43,938 nucleotides of DNA from positions 1-43,938 of the forward strand of contig JACRFZ010000110.1 in the NCBI GenBank assembly GCA_016212515.1, given 5' to 3'. The notes under the pieces were generated by a model. That model was not told the DNA's origin, made no database searches, and saw only the letters and a list, made by a program, of their open reading frames with translations. Of the stretch, positions 8,458-16,211 are shown piece after piece (the first letter of the stretch is position 1; every line of letters begins with the position of its first letter). The position numbers were made by a program, and so were the translations under genes. The stretch is from Candidatus Melainabacteria bacterium. Its GTDB lineage: Bacteria; Cyanobacteriota; Vampirovibrionia; Obscuribacterales; Obscuribacteraceae.

Positions 8458-9639
8458 TTAGCGTCTAAATCTTGACTGGAAGCGTTTCACGGCTGCTTGT
8501 TTGGCCGGGCTCAGTTTGGGCTTTTCACGCTTTATACCGATGATGTTTTCGATGGCGGCCAGCAAATGGCGCTGTTCGTCCGAGACGAAAGTGGTGGCTA
8601 CACCGGCACGTCCGGCACGTCCTGTACGGCCGATGCGGTGTATGTAATCTTCGGGCAATTCCGGCAGGTCATAGTTGAAGACATGACTGATGGCTGGAAT
8701 ATCCAGACCCCTGGCGGCTACATCGGTAGCCACCAGCACTGTGAAGGCGCCGTTGCGGTAACGCTTGAGGGTGCTTTCTCTTTTGATCTGGCTTATGTCG
8801 GAGTGAATTTCTTCTGCTTTGATGCCGCCGTCTCTGAGGCGGTCTTTTACCCAGCTAGCTTTACGCTTGGTGCCGGTGAAGATCAAGACCGAGCCTTTTT
8901 CCGGGTCGCCCAGGCATTCTTCATTGATGCCGCGAATCAGGTCGATGAGCATGTCATCTTTGTTGTATTCCTTCACCGGCACGAAGCGCTGGTCGATGGA
9001 ATCTACATCCAGTCTTTCGGTGTTGACGCGCACGGTGACCGGGTCGAGCATATACTCGGAGGCGATTGTGGCGACTTTGCCTTCCAGAGTGGCGGAAAAC
9101 ATGAGTGTCTGTCTTTCCTTGGGCAACTTGGAGATAATCCGCCTCAGTTGCGGCATGAAGCCCAGATCAAGCAAGCGGTCAGCTTCGTCGAGGATCAGTA
9201 TTTCCACGTGGGAAAGATCCAGGTAGCGACGCTCGACGCAATCGAGCAAACGCCCCGGCGTAGCTACTACTATGTCTACCGGTTTCTTGAGCGTGGCTAT
9301 TTGGGCGGCGAAACCGGTACCACCATAGACAGTGGCGGTGTTGAGACCTTTGTATTTGCTGAACTTGCGAAACTCTGCTTCGACCTGCAATGCCAGTTCC
9401 CGGGTGGGGGCTAGAACCAGGCAGCGGGGCTGCTTATCGGGTTCGTCCAGGCATTCTATTACCGGCAGGGCGAAGGCGGCGGTTTTGCCGGAACCAGTTT
9501 GGGCGGAGGCCATCAGGTCGCGACCCGATAAAATTACTTCGGCTGTACTGGCTTGTATCTCTGTTGGTGCTGTGTATCCGCATTCGCTCAGGGCGGCGAT
9601 CACAGGCTTGGATAGACCAAGCTCGGAAAAACTATTCAA
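8458..9639 (-). CDS. DEAD-box ATP-dependent RNA helicase, RhlE-like
   Basis: 393 residues. Motifs in order: Q motif (GYTAPTEIQ, 21-29), Walker A AQTGSGKT (46-53), PTREL (78-82), TPGR (127-130), DEAD (151-154), SAT (182-184), then helicase domain 2 with ATDVAARGLDIP and HRIGRTGRAG. Cytoplasmic; unwinds RNA duplexes in ribosome assembly, mRNA decay or cold adaptation. The C-terminus is short and basic (VKRFQSRFRR), without the long tails of CsdA/DeaD. The start must be TTG at 9639: an in-frame TAA lies five codons upstream and the next residues already belong to the conserved F-x-E-L-G-L-S start of the fold. Confidence 0.93.
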   Translation of the reverse strand: MNSFSELGLSKPVIAALSECGYTAPTEIQASTAEVILSGRDLMASAQTGSGKTAAFALPVIECLDEPDKQPRCLVLAPTRELALQVEAEFRKFSKYKGLNTATVYGGTGFAAQIATLKKPVDIVVATPGRLLDCVERRYLDLSHVEILILDEADRLLDLGFMPQLRRIISKLPKERQTLMFSATLEGKVATIASEYMLDPVTVRVNTERLDVDSIDQRFVPVKEYNKDDMLIDLIRGINEECLGDPEKGSVLIFTGTKRKASWVKDRLRDGGIKAEEIHSDISQIKRESTLKRYRNGAFTVLVATDVAARGLDIPAISHVFNYDLPELPEDYIHRIGRTGRAGRAGVATTFVSDEQRHLLAAIENIIGIKREKPKLSPAKQAAVKRFQSRFRR

Positions 9640-9789
9640 AAAATTACTCGATTAGACAATGGTGTTCTAGTGTGGATTGCCCTCAAAATGGACCTTGTGC
9701 AACGGCCGCTTTGATGGATAGAGCCTCAGTATGCCACAAATAGCGGAGGATGTCAAAAGTTACCTGAGTACCCCTTAATCTTCTCGCGG

Positions 9790-9801
9790 TATAATTGCTG
9801 C
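9790..9801 (+). promoter_or_regulatory. -10 element of the UPF0178 gene, possibly giving a leaderless transcript
   Basis: A perfect TATAAT occupies 9790-9795 and the ATG begins at 9802, six bases further on, where transcription would be expected to start. No Shine-Dalgarno fits between them. No convincing -35 hexamer is visible at normal spacing (GAGTAC at 9767-9772). Either the mRNA is leaderless or the match is chance. Confidence 0.4.
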
Positions 9802-10257
9802 ATGCAAATCTGGATAGATGCCGACGCCTGTCCCACAGCCGTTCGAGACATAGTGATGAGGGCGGCCCTGCGGCTGAAAGTGTCTGTCGTCTTTGTTGCC
9901 AACAAGACAGTAGCCCTGCCGGAGAGTGCCCTATTCCGCTTTCAACTGGTGGCCGCCGGACCCGACCAGGCCGATCTCTACATTGTGGAGCAGGCTCAGC
10001 CGGGGGACCTGGTGGTCTCTCACGACATCCCGCTGGCGGCAGCACTGGTTCCCAAAGGTGTGGTGGTCATCGATCCCCGGGGGGTTGTCTTCGACGGCAA
10101 TAACATCGCCGAGCGCCTGGCTGTGCGTGATCTCATGCACGACCTGCGCGATACGGGCACTATTACCGGCGGTCCGGCACCTTATTCCGACAAGGAGAAG
10201 CGGCGCTTTGCTTCCTCCTTCGACCGGGAGTTGACGAGACTGCTCCGCAAAGCTTAA
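9802..10257 (+). CDS. UPF0178 (YaiI/YqxD, DUF188) family protein
   Basis: 151 residues, the usual length. Family signature is present throughout: an N-terminal MQIWIDADACP with paired Asp residues, a VVFVANK strand, GPDQADLYIVEQAQPGDLVVSHDIPLA, NNIAERLAVRDLMHDLR, and TGGPAPYSDKEKRRFASSFDREL. The acidic cluster and fold place it near the PIN-like nuclease fold, but no activity is established. Cytoplasmic. It is transcribed divergently from the helicase, and its 3' end converges on the TonB-like gene with an 18-base gap made of a 14-base tandem repeat. Confidence 0.92.
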   Translation: MQIWIDADACPTAVRDIVMRAALRLKVSVVFVANKTVALPESALFRFQLVAAGPDQADLYIVEQAQPGDLVVSHDIPLAAALVPKGVVVIDPRGVVFDGNNIAERLAVRDLMHDLRDTGTITGGPAPYSDKEKRRFASSFDRELTRLLRKA

Positions 10258-10278
10258 CCCTCAGAGCTTAATCCTCAG
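10251..10278. repeat. 14-base tandem duplication across two convergent stop codons
   Basis: 10251-10264 and 10265-10278 are the same 14 bases with one difference (AGCTTAACCCTCAG and AGCTTAATCCTCAG). The first copy contains the TAA of the UPF0178 gene (10255-10257); the second contains the TGA of the minus-strand TonB-like gene (10275-10277). Confidence 0.85.
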
Positions 10279-10823
10279 CGCAACTTATCAAGTTGCCCTT
10301 CCACGGCGTTTTTCCAGAGTAACTGTATCTGCTCGGCAGGGGTCAGACCTTTGCTCTCCACGTTATAGTCAAGGGCGAATTCTATTTCGATGGAATCCGG
10401 TGCCGTGGCCGGCAGGGGGCAAAGTTTGCCCTCCGGGTCGAGGGCGTTTTCTACGGCTTTCAGGGCCGAGTGGTCGAACTCTTGGTCGCCGGATGAAACA
10501 AGGAGCTTCAAGCCCTGAACCTTGCCGTCTTTGAAGAGCCTAAAAGAGACGCGGGTTTTAAGAGTTTTTCTGGCTGCCGGCGGTTGCCATTTGCTCTTGA
10601 TTGCCCTTTGCACCTGTTGCATGAGGGGGCCAAAATCTACCGCACTCTGCTGTTTAGTGTTGTCCACGCCGTCGCTCGCCTGGGCTTCGTCCAGAGAAAG
10701 TGCGGCCGTGGTCGAAGCGACCAGAGCCAGGGAAAGAGAAAGGGGTAAAGAGAGGGGCTGAGTCTTTTTTGTCCCGGCGCCTGTATTTTTTCTTTGAGGT
10801 TGCTTTGAGTCCGAATTCGGCAC
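10275..10823 (-). CDS. Periplasmic TonB/TolA C-terminal domain-like protein
   Basis: 182 residues from a GTG start. Residues 20-50 form a signal sequence (lysine pair, Leu/Ser-rich hydrophobic core, cleavage near AQA-SD). The mature part (about 68-155) follows the TonB/TolA C-terminal pattern: QRAIKSKWQPP, a VSFRLFKDGKV strand pair, VSSGDQEFDHSALKAVENA, PLP, and a final IEFALDYNV strand. There is no N-terminal membrane anchor with a proline-rich arm, so it is not a complete TonB; stand-alone versions are common in the envelope and their partners are generally unknown. No ExbB/ExbD or TonB-dependent receptor is nearby. Confidence 0.72.
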   Translation of the reverse strand: MPNSDSKQPQRKNTGAGTKKTQPLSLPLSLSLALVASTTAALSLDEAQASDGVDNTKQQSAVDFGPLMQQVQRAIKSKWQPPAARKTLKTRVSFRLFKDGKVQGLKLLVSSGDQEFDHSALKAVENALDPEGKLCPLPATAPDSIEIEFALDYNVESKGLTPAEQIQLLWKNAVEGQLDKLR

Positions 10824-10872
10824 TTTACTAGCTCTCTATGATTTGCGGTTTTTTCCCGGCAGAAACTGTAGC

Positions 10873-10899
10873 ATGCCCAAGGGCTTTTGTTTTGGGCAT
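10873..10899. repeat. Inverted repeat between the TonB-like gene and the first stress protein gene
   Basis: Perfect 8-base arms ATGCCCAA (10873-10880) and TTGGGCAT (10892-10899) enclose an 11-base loop. It lies in the 242-base divergent intergenic region that must hold both promoters. It could be an operator or an RNA hairpin in either leader. No T-tract typical of a terminator follows on the plus strand. Confidence 0.5.
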
Positions 10900-11065
10900 T
10901 TGACCGGGGTTTCTAGGCCTTTGGGACGATAGACATTCAACCTTCCGCCTCTGTAAACTAACCACCCCGGCCGATACATAAATGGAACGAAATGGCGAAA
11001 ATTGGTCCAAGATCCCTTCGGTCGGCATGGGTGCCAGTGCCTCCGCTTTTCATGAGGATTGCAGG

Positions 11066-11521
11066 ATGAAAGTGTTGATTGCCGTTGACGGTTCGGACTG
11101 TTCGGCTAGTGCGGTAGATTCTATTGTTGGTCGGGCCTGGAGCCCGGATACCGAATTCCTGGTGCTCAGTGTCAACGAGCCTGTCTATTACGAGTACGCC
11201 ATTCCGTCATCCTCTTCTTACATCGAGCAACTCACTAAAGCCAGGCAAGAGTTCAATGATTATTTGAGCCAACTGGTAGATTCGGTGGCTGCCAAGTTGA
11301 AAGAGAAGCTTTCTGTTGTCGCTCAGACCAAGGTAATTGAAGGGCAGATTGCCGAGAGCATTGTTGACTGCGCCAATGACTGGCAAGCCGATTTGATTGT
11401 GGTAGGCTCTCATGGCCGGCGGGGCGTGCAAAAATTTATCCTGGGCTCCGTGGCTGAGAAAGTGGCTGCCCATGCTGCCTGCTCTGTAGAAATAGTGAAG
11501 AAGAAGCCAGGGGCCGGCTGA
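11066..11521 (+). CDS. Universal stress protein, UspA family (first of three)
   Basis: 151 residues from the ATG at 11066, which has GAGG at 11054-11057 and places KVLIAVDGS at the N-terminus as in all family members. The frame is open 28 codons further upstream, but that part does not look like protein. The ATP-binding loop is canonical: G-SH-G-RRGVQKFIL-G-S, matching G-2x-G-9x-G-S, so ATP binding is expected. UspA proteins are cytoplasmic dimers induced by growth arrest, hypoxia or redox stress. It leads a plus-strand run with a second stress protein, the hydrogenase and the CoA-transferase, which ties it to anaerobic metabolism. Confidence 0.92.
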   Translation: MKVLIAVDGSDCSASAVDSIVGRAWSPDTEFLVLSVNEPVYYEYAIPSSSSYIEQLTKARQEFNDYLSQLVDSVAAKLKEKLSVVAQTKVIEGQIAESIVDCANDWQADLIVVGSHGRRGVQKFILGSVAEKVAAHAACSVEIVKKKPGAG

Positions 11522-11591
11522 GCCGTTTGCAGAATGAAGACCAGTTTTGACCAACAGTTGCTAATACCGAACATCTAGAGGAATTGCCAAA

Positions 11592-12107
11592 GTGAAAGTC
11601 ATTGTTGCTATCGATCAAAGCAGATACAATCGGCAGGTTCTTGATGCCGTTCTCTATGCTAGTTGGCCCAAGGACACGAGCTTCAAAGTGATCACTGTGG
11701 TTGAGCCCTTGCAGTGGCAAGCCCAGCGCGATCTCAATTTTGAATCCAATTCCGTGGAATGGCAGGCTATGGCCAAGGAAGTCTGCGCCAAGCGGCAGGC
11801 TCAGGCCCATTCTATTTTGCAAACTGCCCGGCACGAACTGGAATCTGCCGTGCCTACGGCTAATGTTCATGTGGAGTTGGCGGAAGGTCGCCCAGGAGAA
11901 GAGATTGTTCGTGCGGCCGGCGAGTGGATGGCCGACAAGATAGTGGTCGGTGCTCACGGTACTGCTCCCAATCGCCTTCTGGGAAGGGTACCCCAGGCCG
12001 TGGCCAGAGAAGCTGGCTGCACGGTGCAGATTGTTCGTCTGAAAGAGATCCCGGTGGATTCGCCGCCTCAGAAGTTCAAAGGCATCGCAGCATCTAAGGG
12101 CCGCTAA
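11592..12107 (+). CDS. Universal stress protein, UspA family, with altered ATP loop
   Basis: 171 residues from GTG at 11592, with AGAGGA at 11577-11582 as ribosome binding site. The N-terminal KVIVAIDQS and C-terminal strands are typical. The nucleotide loop reads G-AH-G-TAPNRLL-G-R: two residues shorter than the family's G-2x-G-9x-G-(S/T) and with Arg in place of Ser/Thr, so ATP binding may be lost or changed. It also has a C-terminal extension of about 20 residues (SPPQKFKGIAASKGR). The gene follows the first stress protein by 70 bases and precedes hydB by 48 bases, likely in one transcript. Confidence 0.9.
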   Translation: MKVIVAIDQSRYNRQVLDAVLYASWPKDTSFKVITVVEPLQWQAQRDLNFESNSVEWQAMAKEVCAKRQAQAHSILQTARHELESAVPTANVHVELAEGRPGEEIVRAAGEWMADKIVVGAHGTAPNRLLGRVPQAVAREAGCTVQIVRLKEIPVDSPPQKFKGIAASKGR

Positions 12108-12155
12108 CCGTATCGTTCGTCATTTTTAGAACTGACACTCGCGGGGGAAATTGTT

Positions 12156-13211
12156 TTGCAACCGGTATATTTCTTGCCCAAAGAGAATTTCCCCGCCTTC
12201 CTTGAAGCTCTAAAAGGCTTGGGTAGTGTTTACGCGCCGGTGAAAGTATCCAAGCAGTCCTATTCTTTTAAGGCGGTAGAGAAAGCTTCCGAGATAGCCT
12301 TTGAAGCTCTGCGTACCATTTTGCCTCCGAAGAAGTTCTTCTATCCGCCTTCTGAGACTCTCATCTCCTATGATGACGGGCGTATCCTTGAGTATCAGGA
12401 GGAGCCTGAGTTCAAGGTCATCTTCGGTGTGCATCCTTGCGATCTGGCCGGGCTCGGCATCATGGATACCATCTTTGAAGACGGTCCGGCCGACTCTCAC
12501 TACGTGCGGCGTCGGCGCATGAGCATGCTCGTCGGTCTTTCCTGCATGCCCGATAAGCACTGCTTCTGTCAGTCTATGGGTACCGATTGCCCTGAGAAAG
12601 GCTATGATATTTTTCTGACCGATATAGAAGACGGTTACTTCTTGCAGAGTCAGAGCACCATGGGCGGTGCCTTCCTCGATGGCTCCGGTATGACCGGCAT
12701 TCTTGAAAGAGCCAGGGAAGCTCACAAAGACCGCTACAAAGAGTTCTGGATTCGCCGCAAGGACGCCTTTTCCATCGGCTTTGCTCCCGATAATTTGCGG
12801 GCCACTATGGACATGGAATGGGACAATCCGGTCTGGGAAGAGTTAGGCAACCGCTGCTTGAGCTGCGGTAATTGCACCCCGGTTTGCCCTACTTGTTATT
12901 GTTTCGACCTGGTTGATGTGGCTTCTTTGAGCGGCGACAGCGGCGAGCGGCGCCGGGAATGGGATAGTTGCCAGTTCACCGGCTTCGCGCAGGTGGCCGG
13001 CGATTTCAATTTCCGGCCGGGGCCGGTAGATAGACTGAAGTTCTGGTATCGCCACAAATTGCACGGCTTTGACGATGCCTATGGCTTTAAGACCTGTGTG
13101 GGTTGCGGCCGTTGTACAGTTTCCTGCCCTTCCGGCATCGATGACATCGTGGCAGTGGTAAACATTTTGCAGAGCAGTAAAAAGGCGGAGAATAAATCTG
13201 ATGCAACCTGA
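12156..13211 (+). CDS. hydB: [NiFe] hydrogenase, electron-transfer subunit HydB (4Fe-4S)
   Basis: 351 residues from a TTG start preceded by a GGGGGAAA stretch. The N-terminal domain carries FGVHPCDLAGL (around residue 90) and a Cys-rich segment (CMPDKHCFCQ), as in sulfhydrogenase beta subunits and AsrA-like proteins. Two ferredoxin-type clusters follow: CLSCGNCTPVCP starting at Cys234 and CVGCGRCTVSCP starting at Cys314. It relays electrons between the small subunit and the flavoprotein HydG in a cytoplasmic group 3b-type (bidirectional, NADP-linked) hydrogenase. It overlaps hydG by 11 bases. Confidence 0.9.
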   Translation: MQPVYFLPKENFPAFLEALKGLGSVYAPVKVSKQSYSFKAVEKASEIAFEALRTILPPKKFFYPPSETLISYDDGRILEYQEEPEFKVIFGVHPCDLAGLGIMDTIFEDGPADSHYVRRRRMSMLVGLSCMPDKHCFCQSMGTDCPEKGYDIFLTDIEDGYFLQSQSTMGGAFLDGSGMTGILERAREAHKDRYKEFWIRRKDAFSIGFAPDNLRATMDMEWDNPVWEELGNRCLSCGNCTPVCPTCYCFDLVDVASLSGDSGERRREWDSCQFTGFAQVAGDFNFRPGPVDRLKFWYRHKLHGFDDAYGFKTCVGCGRCTVSCPSGIDDIVAVVNILQSSKKAENKSDAT

Positions 13212-14067
13212 AAACATTGCTTTGAAAACGCCCTATCTGCCGGTTAAAGGAACGATCCGGTCGATTCAGCCCATGGCGGCCGACAACTACTTGTTTGATA
13301 TCACCGAGAGTACCGGTAGCCTCGCTTCTTGTAAACCCGGGCAATTCGTTGAACTGTGGGTGCCTGGTGTGGGTGAGTGCCCTATTTCGGTGTGCTCAGG
13401 GCGGGTGGGCGAATCCATTCAACTGATGGTGCGCCGGGCCGGGCGGGTGACCTCGGCGCTCTTCCAGCTTGAGGAAGGTGATTGGGTGGGGCTGCGCGGC
13501 CCTTACGGTCAGGGCTTCCCTATGCATGAATTTAAAGGTCGCAATCTCTGTATGGTGGCTGGCGGTCTCGGCGTGGCGCCGATTCGTTCGGTCTGGCAAT
13601 ACGCCCTCGATCACCGGGAAGATTTCGGCAAGCTCATTTTGATCTACGGCATGCGCCACACCACCGATATACTTTTTCGGCAAGAATTGAAGTTTCTCTT
13701 GCGCCGCCGGGACATCGATATTTTCATCGGTGCCGAGGAAGTGATGGGGCCGGAACTGCCGCCCATTGCCGCCCAACTTGGCAGGGTCACCGATATGCTC
13801 AGGCTGGCCGACATAAGCCCCGACTACTGTGTAGCGGTCTGTGGTCCGCCGGTCATGTACAAGTATGTGATTGAAGGGCTCAAGAAAAAAGGCGTTCCCG
13901 ATGCGCAAATCTGGCTGTCTCTCGAGCGCCACATGAAGTGCGGCATCGGCAAGTGCGGCCATTGCTTTATCGGCGGCAAATTCAATTGTAAGGCCGGCCC
14001 GGTTTTTGCCCTGCCTGAAATCAAACATGCGCCCGAAGCCATTGAATGCGCTAATGGAGAATATTGA
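13201..14067 (+). CDS. hydG: [NiFe] hydrogenase, FAD/NAD(P)-binding reductase subunit HydG
   Basis: 288 residues, family-typical. An FAD-binding barrel (about 10-110, with RRAGRVTSAL and the LRGPYGQGF motif) precedes a nucleotide-binding domain (GGLGVAPIRS near 120, then VCGPPVMYKYV near 220). The C-terminus carries a [2Fe-2S] site with Cys247, Cys252, Cys255 and Cys263 (MKCGIGKCGHC...NC). It resembles dihydroorotate dehydrogenase electron-transfer subunits and archaeal sulfhydrogenase gamma subunits. It exchanges electrons with NAD(P)H. The ATG lies inside the end of hydB, so coupling of expression is likely. Confidence 0.92.
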   Translation: MQPENIALKTPYLPVKGTIRSIQPMAADNYLFDITESTGSLASCKPGQFVELWVPGVGECPISVCSGRVGESIQLMVRRAGRVTSALFQLEEGDWVGLRGPYGQGFPMHEFKGRNLCMVAGGLGVAPIRSVWQYALDHREDFGKLILIYGMRHTTDILFRQELKFLLRRRDIDIFIGAEEVMGPELPPIAAQLGRVTDMLRLADISPDYCVAVCGPPVMYKYVIEGLKKKGVPDAQIWLSLERHMKCGIGKCGHCFIGGKFNCKAGPVFALPEIKHAPEAIECANGEY

Positions 14068-14070
14068 GCC

Positions 14071-14880
14071 GTGAGTATGAATCTGGAAAATAAACACAAT
14101 ACTCTCCCCACCATTGCGGTGGAAGGCTTGACTGGCTGCGCCGGTGAACTGCTCGTCATTCTGGAGAATCTGGACAAGCTTCTGCCCTTTGTAAGGGTAG
14201 TTAGTTTTCCTTTCGCCCAGTCTTCCAACCAGGGCGGCCCGGTGGATATTACCTTTGTAGAAGGCAGCGTCAGCCAGAAGCATGACCTGGAAAAGTTAGA
14301 GCGCATTCGCGCCGCCAGCCGCTGGTTGGTGGCAGTGGGCAACTGTGCCGTCTGGGGCTGTGTGCAGAAAGGCGGTTGTACCAATTGCAGCGCCGCCGAA
14401 AAGATGCTGCAAGTCTACGGTAAGGATGCCAACTTCGATGTTCTGGAAGCCGCCCCCCTGGAGAAGCATGTGCATGTAGATGTGCGCCTCTCCGGCTGCC
14501 CCATCAACGCCACCCAGTTTCTCTCAGTGACAGCCAGCCTGCTGCAAGATCACTTACCCTATATCACCAGCAAGCCGGTCTGCCTGGAGTGCAAACTAAA
14601 AGAGAACCCCTGTGTTCTCATAGAAGACAATTTGCCCTGCCTCGGTCCGGTTACCGCTGCCGGTTGTGGTGCCCTCTGTCCCAGTGTGGGCGCTGCCTGC
14701 TACGGCTGCTGGGGACCCTGTCAATCGCCGCAAATGGAAGCCATGGCTCAGGTTTTGACCGAGAAAGGATTCGCTCTTGAGGAAGTAATTTCGCGACTGG
14801 GAAGTTTCGGTGCGCCCGCCGAACTCTTCAAGCGCTGGAAACCTTTCAATGAGAACGGCGCAGCCGTAAAGGGGGTCTGA
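14071..14880 (+). CDS. hydD: [NiFe] hydrogenase small subunit HydD
   Basis: 269 residues from GTG at 14071; an ATG two codons in (14077) is an alternative. It holds the Cys-rich pattern of group 3 small subunits: GLTGCAGE near residue 20, GNCAVWGCVQKGGCTNC (about 90-106), a SGCP motif, and a C-terminal ferredoxin-like region with CLECK...NPC...CLGPVTAAGCGALCP...CYGCWGPC. These bind the proximal and further Fe-S clusters passing electrons from the large subunit to HydB. No Tat signal, consistent with a cytoplasmic enzyme. Three bases separate it from hydG and one base from hydA. Confidence 0.9.
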   Translation: MSMNLENKHNTLPTIAVEGLTGCAGELLVILENLDKLLPFVRVVSFPFAQSSNQGGPVDITFVEGSVSQKHDLEKLERIRAASRWLVAVGNCAVWGCVQKGGCTNCSAAEKMLQVYGKDANFDVLEAAPLEKHVHVDVRLSGCPINATQFLSVTASLLQDHLPYITSKPVCLECKLKENPCVLIEDNLPCLGPVTAAGCGALCPSVGAACYGCWGPCQSPQMEAMAQVLTEKGFALEEVISRLGSFGAPAELFKRWKPFNENGAAVKGV

Positions 14881-14881
14881 G

Positions 14882-16198
14882 GTGACTCAAGAGAAAGAAA
14901 CACGCCGCATAGTCATACCGGAAGTGACCCGAGTAGAAGGACATTCGGCAGTCACCGTGGACATCAAAGACGGTGAAGTGGTCGATGTCAAACTGGATGT
15001 CTTCGAAGGTACCCGCTTCTTCGAGCGCATTGTCGTAGGGCACAAGGCCGACGAAATGGCCCATCTTACCTCCCGCATCTGCGCCATCTGTTCCACCGGT
15101 CACGTCCTCGCTTCTATTCGTGCCCTGGAAGCGGCGGTGCAGTACAAACCTTCGGTGCGCCTTAACCTTTTCCGCGAGCTTATGCACCTGGGCATGATCA
15201 TCGAATCTCATGCCACCCATCTTTGCGCCCTGGTCTTGCCTGACTTTCTCGGTACAAAAGACCTCCTCACGTTCGCCGATAAGTTCAAAGATGAGTTTGC
15301 CCTCTGGACCTCTCTGCGCTCACTGGGGTGCGCCATTCAAACCATGGTGGGTGGTCGTCCCTTTCACCCTGTCAACTTGCATGTCTTCAAGCTTTCTCAT
15401 TACCCATCCCGGGAGTCCCTGGAGAGCCTGCTTCCCGACTTGAAGAGCGGTGCCGAGCTGGCTTTGAAGCTGGCCCACACCTTTTTGAATTTGAAATTAC
15501 CGAATATTCCCAGCCTTGAACCCAACTATCTCTGCCTGGAGCAAGACGGCGTCTACGGCTATTTCGGCGATCATATACGCTCCTCTGAGGGCTTCCGTCG
15601 CCCCATTTCTGAATACAAAGAGTATTTGAGTGAATACGCCGTCACCTATAGCCATGCCAAAAAATCACGCTCCAACGGCAAGCCTTACATGGTTGGTGCC
15701 ATTGCCCGGCTGCATTTCTACCATGAGCTTCTGGGCAGCACGGCCCGCTCAATTTATATGGCTTCCGATCTGGCGCGCGGCTCCTGCAATTCCATGCTCA
15801 ACAATCTGGCGCAGGCTATCGAACTTGTGCAGGCTATAGAAAGAGTGCAGACCATAATCGCCCTCTTGTCGGAATTGAGCCATGAGCCCGAAGTGGAAGC
15901 GCCTGAGCCCCGCCTGGTCGGAAGCGGCGTGGGGGCGGTGGAATGTCCCCGGGGCACGCTTTATCATTCCTATGAGGTGGACGAGCAGGGGGTTATAACC
16001 GCTGCCGACATGATTACCCCTTCCGCCCAGAATACCGAACGTATCGAACGTGATATCCGCAATACGGTGAGCCACCGGTTGGCGGAAAATGGAGCCGGCA
16101 AGGACGAGAATCTGGAGTGCGATCTGGAAACTTTGATTCGCTCTTACGATCCGTGCAATACTTGTGCTACACATGCAGTTCGGCTGCGTTACGTATAA
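14882..16198 (+). CDS. hydA: [NiFe] hydrogenase large (catalytic) subunit HydA
   Basis: 438 residues from GTG. The four Ni-Fe ligands are visible: Cys67 and Cys70 in RICAIC near the N-terminus, and Cys425 and Cys428 in DPCNTC. VTRVEGH lies at the start as expected. Alanine occupies the position often held by glycine in the first motif. After His431 a 7-residue tail (AVRLRYV) remains, the kind of extension removed by a maturation endopeptidase. Overall motif style and gene order point to group 3b: cytoplasmic, reversible H2 oxidation/evolution linked to NAD(P)H, and possibly sulfur reduction. No hyp maturation gene or protease is in this window. Confidence 0.93.
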   Translation: MTQEKETRRIVIPEVTRVEGHSAVTVDIKDGEVVDVKLDVFEGTRFFERIVVGHKADEMAHLTSRICAICSTGHVLASIRALEAAVQYKPSVRLNLFRELMHLGMIIESHATHLCALVLPDFLGTKDLLTFADKFKDEFALWTSLRSLGCAIQTMVGGRPFHPVNLHVFKLSHYPSRESLESLLPDLKSGAELALKLAHTFLNLKLPNIPSLEPNYLCLEQDGVYGYFGDHIRSSEGFRRPISEYKEYLSEYAVTYSHAKKSRSNGKPYMVGAIARLHFYHELLGSTARSIYMASDLARGSCNSMLNNLAQAIELVQAIERVQTIIALLSELSHEPEVEAPEPRLVGSGVGAVECPRGTLYHSYEVDEQGVITAADMITPSAQNTERIERDIRNTVSHRLAENGAGKDENLECDLETLIRSYDPCNTCATHAVRLRYV

Positions 16199-16211
16199 TT
16201 GAAGGGAAGTT

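Noticed and set aside
8497..9414. 305-codon plus-strand open frame opposite the DEAD-box helicase
   Set aside because: It is antisense to a gene with every helicase motif; its translation has no family resemblance and is a by-product of codon bias.
10982..11065. Longer N-terminus for the first universal stress protein
   Set aside because: The 28 extra residues have no similarity to the family, and the ATG at 11066 has its own ribosome binding site directly before the conserved first strand.
13396..14283. 295-codon minus-strand open frame opposite hydG/hydD
   Set aside because: It spans two overlapping genes with intact Fe-S and flavin motifs and shows no protein-like composition.
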